The notes under the pieces are model-generated. The model was given only the letters and a program-made list of their open reading frames with translations. It had not been told where the DNA came from and ran no database searches. Both the position numbers and the translations under genes were made by a program. From Blautia hansenii DSM 20583 (lineage in GTDB: Bacteria > Bacillota > Clostridia > Lachnospirales > Lachnospiraceae), in assembly GCF_002222595.2 (NCBI RefSeq), contig NZ_CP022413.2, forward strand, positions 2,186,001-2,250,000: a DNA stretch of 64,000 nucleotides. The letters are read 5' to 3'. Below, piece after piece: positions 1-7,775 of this stretch. Every line of letters begins with the position of its first letter. Position 1 is the stretch's first letter.

Positions 1-368
1 ATCGGCGTAACAACCGGCATATAATAAATTGCTCGGAAAAAGCTTTTGTGTTTTACCAACGGAGAATAGATCGCATAGGCAATTCCCAATCCCAGTCCCA
101 CACGGAAAATAATAACCACCACTGAAAAGATCAGTGTATTTAGCATTGATTTTCCAAACAGAGAACTGGTAAATACCTCTTTATAATTCTCCAGGCCCAG
201 GAAATTATAGGTTCCGCTTAAAGGATTCCATTCGTGAAAGCTTCCTGCAAAAGCAATTCCAATAGGAACAATCAGAAAAATACTGAAAAATGCGATCATT
301 GCAATTACTACTATATTCCGCAGAATAATCTCACTCTTACTCTGCAAAGGGTGGGATTTCTTAAACAT
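1..368 (-). CDS. Carbohydrate ABC transporter permease (partial, cut by the left edge)
   Basis: This is the N-terminal part (about 122 residues) of a MalF/UgpA-type inner-membrane permease for sugar import; the rest lies beyond base 1. The translation opens with MFKKSHPLQSKSEI and a first hydrophobic helix (IVVIAMIAFFSIFLIVP). It continues with a NFLGLENYKEVF stretch, which is typical of the extracytoplasmic loop of these permeases, and a second membrane helix. The start ATG at 366-368 has an AGGAGG site just upstream. It lies 23 bases after the stop of the binding-protein gene, so the two are an operon. The sugar cannot be read from the sequence. Confidence 0.88.
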   Translation of the reverse strand, partial: MFKKSHPLQSKSEIILRNIVVIAMIAFFSIFLIVPIGIAFAGSFHEWNPLSGTYNFLGLENYKEVFTSSLFGKSMLNTLIFSVVVIIFRVGLGLGIAYAIYSPLVKHKSFFRAIYYMPVVTP

Positions 369-391
369 AAGACCTACCTCCTTTGTCTGCT

Positions 392-1759
392 TTATTTTGC
401 GTATTCGTACAAATTCTCTACAGATTTAAAATCACTATTCTTCATATCTTTGATGATGTTTTGCTGTGCTTCATTCAAAGCAGTATCAATATCAACACCG
501 TTAAAGAAAATATCCTGTCCCGCTTTTTTCAGTGATGTCTCCATTGTGGCAGGCATTGGACCCGGCCAGATATAGTGGTCAATGTGCTCAGCCAATACTT
601 TCAGAGATGGATTTTCAAGAATCTTTTCATTGTCTGCCAGAGATTTCTTAGCAGGGAATATACTCATAGCCAGATTAAATGCTACCTGTGCATCATCATT
701 TGCCAGGAAATATTTAATAAAATCCTGAGCTACTGCCTGCTGATCTTCCGGCGCATTTTTATTTACACCGAACGTAGACTCTCCATTGTAACGATTGTAT
801 GCATATGGATTTCCGTCAAAGGTAGGAATCTCAAATACGCCAAAATTAATATCGCTCCAGGTAGTCTGCAGGGTATTGTAGTAATGTCCCCACTGAATAA
901 CCATTGCTGACTGTCCCTGTCCAAAGCTGTCTGCACCTTTTTCTCCAAAATCTTTAGAACCGATGCCGTCTACTTCATACATATCTACCAACATCTGCAT
1001 CACCTGTTTCATTGCATCTGAGTTTACCTTTGGTGTCACACCGTCTTCTTCAAACAGGTTTTCTCCCAACTGATAGTTCAGACCCAGAAGATAATTCTGA
1101 TGGAAATCATCATTGAAGTTCAGACCAGCCTGAATAATGGTATCTCCTTCTTTAATCGTGAGCTTTTTCGCAACCTCACGCATCTCATCCCATGTTTTTG
1201 GAATATCTGCTTCCGTGAGTCCGGCTGCTTCCCACATATCTTTATTGTAGTATACAGATCCTGTCATCATACCATAGTCAATGTAATAAACCTCTCCATC
1301 AATCACATGGGCATCCACACCGGTAAAATCAGCCTGAAGATCTTCCAGAGGAATCTCCAACGGTGCCATATAATTGATTAAGTTCTCATGATAACTGTTA
1401 TGTATATTAAAAATTGCAGGTCCATTCTCTCCGTCAAGAGCCAGCGGAAGTTTTGTCCAGTAATCCTCCCAGGGATTATTCACAAGATTAATCGTTACAT
1501 TCGGATGAATGGCTGTATATCCATCAATGATTTCCTGGAAAAGTTCATCGCTGCCCCACTCCCATAATTCCACGGTAATATCCTTTCCACCGTTAATCTC
1601 TACAGAAGGATCATACTTAATCGTATCTCCAAAAGGCTCTGTAGGAACCTCTATATTTTTCTTAGCTTCTTCCTTTCCAGTTCCGCTTCCGCCGCATCCT
1701 GCGAGTCCTGTAACTGCCATCATAGCCGCTAATGCTGCTACAATTACTCTTTTTCTCAT
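392..1759 (-). CDS. Extracellular sugar-binding lipoprotein of an ABC transporter
   Basis: This is a 455-residue family 1 solute-binding protein. It has a lipoprotein signal peptide ending in the lipobox LAGC, with Cys22 as the predicted lipidation site, followed by a Gly/Ser/Lys linker. The body carries the usual features of this family: ITVELWEWGSDE, then AGLTEADIPKTWDEM and a C-terminal FNGVDIDTALNEAQQ segment. It would sit on the outer face of the membrane and pass a carbohydrate to the downstream permease. It is first in the operon, and the LacI-type operator candidate lies about 40 bases upstream, so it is probably sugar-induced. The nearby GH3 remnant hints at a glucoside ligand, but that is inference. 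Confidence 0.92.
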   Translation of the reverse strand: MRKRVIVAALAAMMAVTGLAGCGGSGTGKEEAKKNIEVPTEPFGDTIKYDPSVEINGGKDITVELWEWGSDELFQEIIDGYTAIHPNVTINLVNNPWEDYWTKLPLALDGENGPAIFNIHNSYHENLINYMAPLEIPLEDLQADFTGVDAHVIDGEVYYIDYGMMTGSVYYNKDMWEAAGLTEADIPKTWDEMREVAKKLTIKEGDTIIQAGLNFNDDFHQNYLLGLNYQLGENLFEEDGVTPKVNSDAMKQVMQMLVDMYEVDGIGSKDFGEKGADSFGQGQSAMVIQWGHYYNTLQTTWSDINFGVFEIPTFDGNPYAYNRYNGESTFGVNKNAPEDQQAVAQDFIKYFLANDDAQVAFNLAMSIFPAKKSLADNEKILENPSLKVLAEHIDHYIWPGPMPATMETSLKKAGQDIFFNGVDIDTALNEAQQNIIKDMKNSDFKSVENLYEYAK

Positions 1760-1799
1760 ACTTACTTCCTCCTTGATAAAATGTGGTTTTCGTTCACTT

Positions 1800-1815
1800 G
1801 ATTTAGCGTTAAATC
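1800..1815. promoter_or_regulatory. LacI-family operator candidate
   Basis: GATTTAGCGTTAAATC is a 16-base palindrome with a central CG and a single mismatched pair. That is the classic form of a LacI-family operator. It lies directly downstream of the predicted -10 of the binding-protein gene and faces the divergent LacI regulator. Confidence 0.7.
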
Positions 1816-1822
1816 TATTGTT

Positions 1823-1852
1823 AAATTACCATTATTTTTTTTTATTCGTCAA
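1823..1852 (-). promoter_or_regulatory. Promoter of the sugar ABC operon
   Basis: On the minus strand TTGACG (1852-1847) is followed after 18 bases by TAATTT (1828-1823). The start point would fall at about 1816, at the edge of the operator. Bound repressor would block it. Confidence 0.5.
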
Positions 1853-1936
1853 TATTTTTTTACTTTTTCAGCATATATAACATTTATACATCTCTATTTT
1901 TGTGTGTTTTTCACAATAATGTATCGGTACTTTTCA

Positions 1937-1965
1937 TTGATTTTTTTTAGTTTCTTGGATATAAT
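1937..1965 (+). promoter_or_regulatory. Promoter of the LacI-type regulator gene
   Basis: TTGATT (1937-1942), 17 bases, TATAAT (1960-1965). A weaker CG-centred dyad, GTATCGGTAC at 1921-1930, lies just upstream and could be a second, weaker operator. Confidence 0.55.
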
Positions 1966-2028
1966 AAATTTATATATGACAAATATAAATATTATATAAG
2001 TTTATAAAGCTATAAGGATGTGAATACT

Positions 2029-3042
2029 ATGACTCTAAAAGATATTGCAGAAAAAGCCGGCGTAAGTATGATGACCGTTTCAAATGTAATAAATGGGAAA
2101 CACAATCGTGTTTCCCAAAAAACAATAGAAAAAGTAAATGCCATTATCAAAGAATGTGGCTATGTTCCTAACCTTAGCGCGCGGAGTCTGACGAATAAGA
2201 CCTCCAATATTATTGGAATTATTATTTCCATGGATAATAAAGATGAAAACCTTCTGGAGAATCCTTATATCAGCACCATGATTGGAACGATAGAAAAAGA
2301 GCTGCGCATTAACGGATATTATACGATGGTACGTTCCATATATCAGAATACAGATGTGATTACACTCTTAAAAAACTGGAATGTGGACGGTATTATCTTT
2401 CTTTATCCTAATTTTCAGGATACCCTGAGTGAGCTTCTGCCGTCTCTGCCCTGCCCTGTAGCTATTTTCGACAGCTATCTGGAGCTTCCCAACCTGATCA
2501 ATATCCGTTCCGACGACCAGAAAGGATTGTATCTGGCCACTAAATATATGATTAATCACGGACACTCACACATTGCTTTTGTGGCAGATTATGAAAATAA
2601 CTTTCTTTTGACAGAACGTTTTCAGGGATACCGCCAGGCATTAAGAGAAAATGATATCCCATTTCGTCCAGAATATGTTTTCTCTTTCACCCCTTCCTAT
2701 GAAGGAGGGATTCAGGCAGGAAAACAAATCGCTTCCATGCAGAATATGATTACTGCAGCCGTCACTACCGCTGATATCTGTGCCATTGGCATCATGGAGG
2801 GCGCCCGTCTAGGCGGTTATCGTGTTCCTATTGAACTGTCTGTAATCGGTTATGATAATCTGAAATTATGTCAGTATACAGTTCCGAAATTAACTTCTAT
2901 TTCTCAGAACATTACGCAGAAGGCTCTGCTTGCCACAAAGTTTTTATTAGAACGTATTCGTACAGGAAGTAATAAAGCGCCTATTCATGTGAAGATAGAT
3001 GTTGAAATTGTAGAACGGCAATCTGTGATTTCACTATTTTAA
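2029..3042 (+). CDS. LacI-family transcriptional regulator
   Basis: This is a 337-residue DNA-binding repressor. The helix-turn-helix is at the very N-terminus (MTLKDIAEKAGVSMMTVSNVING), followed by the hinge helix (NLSARSLTNKTSNIIGII) and a periplasmic-binding-protein-like sugar domain. I chose the ATG at 2029 because AAGGA at 2014-2018 is well spaced for it. A GTG at 2020 would sit almost on top of that site, and family members normally begin at MTLKDIA. It is transcribed away from the sugar ABC operon and very likely controls it through the 1800-1815 palindrome. The GH3 glucosidase remnant downstream suggests a former beta-glucoside regulon. Confidence 0.93.
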   Translation: MTLKDIAEKAGVSMMTVSNVINGKHNRVSQKTIEKVNAIIKECGYVPNLSARSLTNKTSNIIGIIISMDNKDENLLENPYISTMIGTIEKELRINGYYTMVRSIYQNTDVITLLKNWNVDGIIFLYPNFQDTLSELLPSLPCPVAIFDSYLELPNLINIRSDDQKGLYLATKYMINHGHSHIAFVADYENNFLLTERFQGYRQALRENDIPFRPEYVFSFTPSYEGGIQAGKQIASMQNMITAAVTTADICAIGIMEGARLGGYRVPIELSVIGYDNLKLCQYTVPKLTSISQNITQKALLATKFLLERIRTGSNKAPIHVKIDVEIVERQSVISLF

Positions 3043-3075
3043 GATATTTGAATCATAAAAATTAGCACAACCTCA

Positions 3076-3120
3076 AAAAGAGCCACGAACATCCTATTGA
3101 TTTCTTGGCTCTTAATCTCT
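3076..3120. terminator. Terminator between lacI-type gene and GH3 remnant
   Basis: AAGAGCCA (3078-3085) pairs with TGGCTCTT (3106-3113). A-rich sequence precedes it and a T-rich run (TCTCTTTTTA) follows, so it can work for the plus-strand regulator gene. Confidence 0.65.
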
Positions 3121-3122
3121 TT

Positions 3123-3722
3123 TTATCTAAACTGTGCTCCATAACTTACGCAATCTTCATATCCCAGTGTCTGGAAGATCACTTTCAGCATTCTTTTTAC
3201 ACAAGCCTGCAAATCTTCTCGCTTCAGACTTCCATTTTTCAGCGCTTCTCTGATATTTTCACTGTCTCCCGGCCATCCCGGCATAATCAGATCGTTTCCT
3301 GCCTCCACACATTTCCAGGAAAGACTGCCGCCCTGTGGCATAGTAGTTGTCCAACCTGTCATAATGATATCCTGGAAATCCACTCTTTTCTTGCTGCAAC
3401 CGTACAAATATCTTTACAGTTAGCAGCATGAACGCCATTGATCAAATTATAAGACGTCATAATTGCCATAGGCTGAGATGTTTTCACTGCAATTTCAAAT
3501 CCTCTCAGATAGATTTCTCTTAAAGTACGTTCTGACAAAATACTGTTGGAACCCATACGGTTATCTTCCTGACTGTTGCAGGCAAAATGTTTGATGGTGG
3601 TTCCCACTCCTTCTTTTGACTGAACTCCCCGGGTGATTGCCGCTGCCATCTTGCCGCTAACCAGAGGATCTTCCGAATAATATTCAAAGTTTCTTCCACA
3701 CAATGGATTTCTGTGAACATTC
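3123..3722 (-). pseudogene. GH3 beta-glucosidase remnant (truncated, frameshifted, nucleophile lost)
   Basis: Two minus-strand frames together give about 195 residues of a glycoside hydrolase family 3 barrel. One frame (to about 3722) carries [23 protein letters not shown] and [14 protein letters not shown]. The other (from about 3400 down) carries [11 protein letters not shown] and GNDLIMPGWPGD. The frame switches once, near 3370-3405, just after VAARKEW. In GH3 enzymes the MTDW aspartate is the catalytic nucleophile; here it reads MTGW (GGT in place of GAT). Everything upstream of the NVHRNP segment is missing, cut at 3722 where transposase-like sequence begins. The C-terminus looks natural, as in the permuted GH3 enzymes that end with the barrel. 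This is a dead gene. Confidence 0.85.
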
Positions 3723-3724
3723 AT

Positions 3725-4051
3725 TCTATGGCATTTTTTATGAAACTTCAAGAACCTTATTTTGAAAAAATACTGGATTTAAAGTATGGGACTCCTTCTG
3801 CGGATACCCTGCTTCGGGTGTTTGCGATTATAGAACCGGAAAAATTTATGGAGATGTTTTATCATTGGATCCTTTTTCTTATGCAGAAAAGGAAGTACAA
3901 AATCTCACAGGATATTGATTATCTGATGAAATTGGATAAACGGTTTGATAAAAAGAAAAAAATGACTTATGAGAAAATGAGTATGTTATATACATATCAT
4001 TTAGAATATGTGCAGGAATTGATTTTTGAGAAAATTGTGGAAAACATTTAA
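3725..4051 (+). pseudogene. ISAs1-type transposase fragment in a decayed ORF
   Basis: The plus-strand frame contains YGTPSADTLLRVFAIIEP followed by EKFMEMFYHWI. This matches the N-terminal part of ISAs1-family transposases (the GIPSHDTF...RVF...W region), at about 3728-3886. No DDE catalytic part follows. The remaining 55 residues (KISQDIDYLMKLDKRF to IFEKIVENI) are helical and I do not recognise them; they may be unrelated DNA joined on. The fragment abuts the broken end of the GH3 remnant, so an insertion followed by deletion probably destroyed that gene. Confidence 0.6.
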
Positions 4052-4093
4052 AAATATCCATCTAGGGAAATATTTCTCTAAATGGATATTTTT
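4050..4093. terminator. Long A/T-rich inverted repeat, terminator-like
   Basis: AAAAATATCCATCTAG and its near-complement ending ATGGATATTTTT form a 44-base hairpin with few mismatches. It can work in both directions, at the end of the plus-strand transposase remnant. Confidence 0.55.
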
Positions 4094-4147
4094 ATGCGGT
4101 TGCCCTGGAATTCTGCTTCCTATAATTCTCTATCTATACAAAAATGA

Positions 4148-4163
4148 CGGCATTTTTATGCCG
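4148..4163 (-). terminator. Terminator of the DUF2325-DUF3793 operon
   Basis: CGGCAT and ATGCCG flank a four-base loop; on the minus strand the hairpin is followed by GTCATTTTTG. It overlaps the last codons of the DUF3793 gene. Confidence 0.5.
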
Positions 4164-4707
4164 CCACAATCATTTTTTCTACAGGTCTTCCTTTTAAAAA
4201 TAACCTCTCATACACACGCTCACATTTTTTAAATTTACAAAACATTTTTTGTGCATCACATTCATTGCAATATACTTTCCAACACCCACAACACTTACAA
4301 TTTTTTCCCTGATTTTCTATAAATCCCTGTACATCCTCCTCCGGATATCCTAAGAATAATCCAATTTCATGAGGAAAGGTTTCATACATCTGTAATTTAT
4401 TCTGCAAGATTTTTACCGCTTCCTCCACACTACTATAATCGTATCCCTCTGCTTTCAGCATTCTGCGTGTCTTCTCTCTTTTTAAGTCTGCTTCCAACTG
4501 TTTTTTTCTATTCACATATAAAAGTGCTCTCTGCGCTGTAGTACGCATAATTCTAATATCCAGTCCCTTTTCCTCAAAAATCCTTGTCCAGACTTCCATA
4601 CTATTTTCAAATTCTGCTTTAGACTCCCAAGAATACCAGAAAAGATTAGCTGTTTTTAAACCCGCCAATGTAGGTGCACTGTATCTGATTAAAATTTCTT
4701 CCAACAT
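4156..4707 (-). CDS. DUF3793 family protein
   Basis: This 183-residue protein belongs to DUF3793, a family common in gut Clostridia with no assigned biochemical role. The recognisable part is the C-terminal half: FPHEIGLFLGYPEEDVQGFI, then GKNCKCCGCWKVYCNECDAQ, then FCKFKKCERVYERLF. The Cys-rich WKVY segment could bind metal, but that is inference. The start follows the stop of the DUF2325 gene directly (TAG-ATG) with GGGGAGG upstream, so the two are translated together. Two DtxR-like boxes upstream suggest metal-dependent control. Confidence 0.85.
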   Translation of the reverse strand: MLEEILIRYSAPTLAGLKTANLFWYSWESKAEFENSMEVWTRIFEEKGLDIRIMRTTAQRALLYVNRKKQLEADLKREKTRRMLKAEGYDYSSVEEAVKILQNKLQMYETFPHEIGLFLGYPEEDVQGFIENQGKNCKCCGCWKVYCNECDAQKMFCKFKKCERVYERLFLKGRPVEKMIVAA

Positions 4708-4998
4708 CTATTTTTCCTCCCCTTTTATATCTTCCAATACAGATTGCAATGCTGCTGTACTGGCTCTGTGAATTCTTCGAATAGGAATATTATTTCTCTT
4801 TGCTTCCTGAGAAGCATTCATCACCATTTTATGGGACACTGTATTTGTAAAGAGCAGCAGTAAATCCGGACATCCCATTTTTTTCTTAATAGAACTGTTT
4901 TCTTTTACAAATACTTTTGCCTTACATCCATAACTTTCGCACAAATTTTCATAACGTGTTACCATTCGTTCATTTCCGCCAATAATTACAATACTCAT
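4708..4998 (-). CDS. DUF2325 domain protein
   Basis: This is a 96-residue small protein with a Rossmann-like opening (MSIVIIGGNERMVTRYENLC) and a central LLLLFTNTVSHKMV strand, as in DUF2325 proteins. Its function is not established. It is first in a two-gene unit with the DUF3793 gene. The ribosome site AAGAAAGGAAG precedes the ATG at 4996-4998. Two near-identical palindromes in its leader point to a DtxR/IdeR/MntR-type regulator, so iron or manganese status is the likely signal. Confidence 0.85.
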   Translation of the reverse strand: MSIVIIGGNERMVTRYENLCESYGCKAKVFVKENSSIKKKMGCPDLLLLFTNTVSHKMVMNASQEAKRNNIPIRRIHRASTAALQSVLEDIKGEEK

Positions 4999-5018
4999 GC
5001 CATTCTTCCTTTCTTTGA

Positions 5019-5032
5019 TTAGTCTTATCTAA
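5019..5032. promoter_or_regulatory. DtxR-like operator, proximal copy
   Basis: TTAGTCTTATCTAA has TTAG...CTAA arms and lies in the 5' leader of the DUF2325 gene. It shares the extended pattern TGATTAGT-N-TTA-N-CTAACT with the distal copy at 5080-5093. Confidence 0.55.
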
Positions 5033-5079
5033 CTTATAATTAAAAAAATAAGAATTTCTTACAACCTTCGCTTTTTTGA

Positions 5080-5093
5080 TTAGTTTTAACTAA
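5080..5093. promoter_or_regulatory. DtxR-like operator, distal copy at the start site
   Basis: TTAGTTTTAACTAA is a 14-base palindrome (perfect except for the two central T bases). It lies just downstream of the predicted -10 of the DUF2325 promoter, where bound repressor would block transcription. Confidence 0.6.
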
Positions 5094-5097
5094 CTAC

Positions 5098-5126
5098 TAT
5101 AATACTGATTTTTTTCTTTTTGTCAA
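5098..5126 (-). promoter_or_regulatory. Promoter of the DUF2325-DUF3793 operon
   Basis: On the minus strand a perfect TTGACA (5126-5121) is followed after 17 bases by ATTATA (5103-5098). Confidence 0.6.
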
Positions 5127-5261
5127 TCATTTTTCAACAAAAGAACATTAATTTCATAGAAAATTAATGAAAAAATACTTCCCTTCCTGAGTGAAAAAGG
5201 ATTATAATGGAGAACATATAGGTAAAGTAAGGGAATGTTAATTTCAGAAAGGATTTTAATT

Positions 5262-5705
5262 ATGGGAAATTTAGGTAAAAAATTATTAGGTATTGGGCTA
5301 TTAAGTGCAACTGCCGGAGCTGCCGTTTATTATTTTACAAAAAAGAAAGAAGAAAATCCTGATCTTCAGGAAGAATTCGCAGACTTTCAGGATAATTTAA
5401 AAGAAACTGCTGCCTCTGCAGTAAACGTAGCTTCCAAATTTAAAGAAGTAGTTGAAAAATCAGTAGATCAGGCAGTCAACAAAACCGATGAACTTGCGAA
5501 AGAATTCTCCGAAGATGATATCTTTGAAGATGATTTTGAAGACCTTGCCGAAGATATGGCAGAACTGAAAGAAGACATAAAAGATACAGTAGAAGACACA
5601 AAAAAAACTGCCAAAAATGTTACAGAAACTGTAAAAGAAACCGTAAAGGACTGTTTCTGTGAAAAAGAAGACGAAGAAAATAAAAACACTTCCGATGAAC
5701 TTTAA
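5262..5705 (+). CDS. Small membrane-anchored acidic helical protein (YtxH-like)
   Basis: This is a 147-residue protein with one N-terminal membrane helix (LLGIGLLSATAGAAVYYF). A long, highly charged helix follows, made of DDIFEDDFEDLAEDMAELKED and repeated DTVEDTKKTAKNVTETVKETV-type segments. That layout resembles YtxH/general-stress anchored coiled coils, but I cannot assign a function. I chose the ATG at 5262 because AGAAAGGA ends about 8 bases upstream; the longer ORF start at 5235 has no such site. A TATAAT at 5203-5208 is a plausible -10. The next gene, 81 bases downstream, may be co-transcribed. Confidence 0.7.
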   Translation: MGNLGKKLLGIGLLSATAGAAVYYFTKKKEENPDLQEEFADFQDNLKETAASAVNVASKFKEVVEKSVDQAVNKTDELAKEFSEDDIFEDDFEDLAEDMAELKEDIKDTVEDTKKTAKNVTETVKETVKDCFCEKEDEENKNTSDEL

Positions 5706-5786
5706 AATAGCTCTTGTAAAAATCTTCTATTCATAATACAATCACTTTAGTGGGTATTCAACTATTTATAAAGTGAGGAATTTACT

Positions 5787-6311
5787 ATGGATAACAATTT
5801 ATTTGAGCAGGCAAAAAATGATGATATTTTATCAAAAGAATTAATTTCTTTTTTACTGGAAAGTATGGAATACAGCCGATTGAGTTTTATTAACGATGCG
5901 GTAGATATTCTCAAAGTTTTAAAAATCCGTATTGAGCGAGGAGATAAAATTACAGATGCAGTTTCTTTAGAAACTTATACTTTAAAAGGATTTAAAGCTT
6001 TTGTAAAAGAACATTTTTCAGAATACATTTACAATCAGGTCTTTACTCCTTTAAAAAAAGATGAAAAAATTTATTTTTCCTTAGAACCTTGTGACGGTGG
6101 ATATGAGCTTGTGCTTTCTGAAAAAGACAATAAAGTATACAAATGGATTTCCAGCTTAAATGAAAAATTTTCTCTCGTTTACATGATTGCTACAAAAGTT
6201 GTATATATCAAAAATATTAAAACGAAAACTTATTCCCCGTTTATTTCCGGAAATGGAAAATACTGCAGATATGATGAGTCTGTAGGGAAAATCTTAGAAA
6301 TAAACGAATAA
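5787..6311 (+). CDS. Hypothetical protein, 174 residues
   Basis: I do not recognise this protein. It is soluble, Lys/Glu/Phe-rich and has no signal peptide or membrane helix. The first 80 residues look helical (SKELISFLLESMEYSRLSF), and the second half looks like beta-strands (KIYFSLEPCDGGYELVLSEKD, then TKVVYIKNIKTKTYSPF). A GTGAGGAA site precedes the ATG. It follows the acidic membrane protein in the same direction and ends at a bidirectional terminator shared with the MocR gene. Confidence 0.75.
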   Translation: MDNNLFEQAKNDDILSKELISFLLESMEYSRLSFINDAVDILKVLKIRIERGDKITDAVSLETYTLKGFKAFVKEHFSEYIYNQVFTPLKKDEKIYFSLEPCDGGYELVLSEKDNKVYKWISSLNEKFSLVYMIATKVVYIKNIKTKTYSPFISGNGKYCRYDESVGKILEINE

Positions 6312-6323
6312 ATATAATTTCTA

Positions 6324-6352
6324 AAAGGGGAATGTTTTTTGCCTTCCCCTTT
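6324..6352. terminator. Bidirectional terminator between convergent genes
   Basis: AAAGGGGAA (6324-6332) pairs perfectly with TTCCCCTTT (6344-6352). T runs on both sides allow use by the 5787 gene and by the minus-strand MocR gene. Confidence 0.75.
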
Positions 6353-6361
6353 CACAACTTT

Positions 6362-7774
6362 CTATTTCTTATGCCATACTTTTTTTAAAAGCTTCATGGC
6401 TTCTTCAATTTCTTTTTCTTCCATACCAGCATATCCTAAAAGTACTTTATTTTCTTTTTCCGTGTTTATTGAAATACAATATTCCGATACTCCATAAACC
6501 TGTATACCTACATCTCTGGCTTTGTCTATTGCTTCTTGTTCTGTTAGGCCGTTAATAAATTCTAAAACAAAATGAACTCCTGCATTTTCCCCATGAAATA
6601 CACAAATATCCTGCATTTCTTTCAAATATTTTACAATCAAATCATGCTTATTTTTATAAATCTTACGCATACGATTTAAGTGTTTTTCATAATAACCTTT
6701 GTTTAAAAAAAGTTCCAGTATTTTCTGATCTGTCTTAGAAACTGTTACAGAGAAAAGATGTTTTTTCTTCAAATATTTCTGCATAAGTCTTTCTGGTAAA
6801 ACCATATAACTGACACGAATAGAAGGCGCTACAGATTTTGAAAATGTCCCCATATAAATCACGCTGCCATTTCTGTCAAAGCCCTGCAAACTGGGAATAG
6901 GCTGCCCTTTATAACGAAACTCACTGTCATAATCATCTTCAATAATATAACGCTCTTGTGACTTTTCTGCCCAATTTAGAAGAGCCATACGGCGTTTTAA
7001 AGGCATAATCATTCCCATAGGAAATTGATGAGAAGGCATAACATATACAATGTTTGCACTTTTTCCTTCTAAATCACTAATATCAAGTCCCTGTTCATCC
7101 TGCTTAATTTGCTCTATATCATAACCTATATGACGAAAATCATAATATGCGCTGATATAGGTAGCCACTTCCATTGCAACTGTCTGTCCATCTCCCAGAA
7201 TTGTCCCTAAAAGCATTAAAAGATAATCATTTCCTGCCCCGATAATAATCTGCTCTCTTTTGCATTTTACTCCTCTGGAGCGATACAGATATTCAGCTAC
7301 AGCCTGCCTAATTCCATCCTCCCCACAGGGATTTCCAAGCTGAAAAAATTCCTCATCGGCCTCTGCCAGTACCTGTTTTGACAACTTTTGCCACACATTA
7401 TAAGGAAAACTTCCTCTGGCAATTTCATTTAAAGCAAAATCATGGAAATATTTCTTTACTCTCTCTTGAACAATTGGCTTTTCTTCCTGACATTTTGATA
7501 AACGACTATCTGAAAAATAAACGCCTTCCAGTTGAGAGACATAATATCCTTTACATGGCATAGCTTCAATGTATCCTTCTGAAGCAAGCTGATCATAAGC
7601 AAGGTCTATGGTACTTCTGCTGACAGAAAGATACCGGGAAAGCGCCCTTGATGAGGGCAGCTTGTCTCCCGGCTTTAATTGTTCTTTCTCTATTTCTTTT
7701 TTTATAAATTCATAAATTTGCTGATAGATAGGAACTTTCGACTCCTTATCTATAAAAATTATCAATTCGTTCAT
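6362..7774 (-). CDS. MocR/PdxR-type regulator (GntR helix-turn-helix fused to an aminotransferase fold)
   Basis: This is a 470-residue fusion, the usual length for the family. Residues about 10-75 are a winged helix of the GntR class (PIYQQIYEFIKKEIE, LPSSRALSRYLSVSRSTI, GYIEAMPCKGYYV). The rest is a fold-type I aminotransferase domain with the PLP-binding lysine in MGTFSKSVAPSIRVSY and the IIEDDYDSEFRY aspartate segment. Such proteins sense PLP, an amino acid or a vitamin B6 form and activate nearby or divergent genes. Its ATG starts one base after the glnS stop (TAAAATG), so it is translationally coupled to glnS. I see no vitamin B6 synthesis genes nearby, so its target is unknown. Confidence 0.9.
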   Translation of the reverse strand: MNELIIFIDKESKVPIYQQIYEFIKKEIEKEQLKPGDKLPSSRALSRYLSVSRSTIDLAYDQLASEGYIEAMPCKGYYVSQLEGVYFSDSRLSKCQEEKPIVQERVKKYFHDFALNEIARGSFPYNVWQKLSKQVLAEADEEFFQLGNPCGEDGIRQAVAEYLYRSRGVKCKREQIIIGAGNDYLLMLLGTILGDGQTVAMEVATYISAYYDFRHIGYDIEQIKQDEQGLDISDLEGKSANIVYVMPSHQFPMGMIMPLKRRMALLNWAEKSQERYIIEDDYDSEFRYKGQPIPSLQGFDRNGSVIYMGTFSKSVAPSIRVSYMVLPERLMQKYLKKKHLFSVTVSKTDQKILELFLNKGYYEKHLNRMRKIYKNKHDLIVKYLKEMQDICVFHGENAGVHFVLEFINGLTEQEAIDKARDVGIQVYGVSEYCISINTEKENKVLLGYAGMEEKEIEEAMKLLKKVWHKK

Positions 7775-7775
7775 T

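Noticed and set aside
3105..3431. A plus-strand ORF of 108 codons over the GH3 remnant
   Set aside because: The opposite strand shows clear GH3 motifs; the plus frame has none.
3725..4051. Intact ISAs1 element
   Set aside because: Only an N-terminal fragment matches; no DDE residues, terminal inverted repeats or target duplication are visible.
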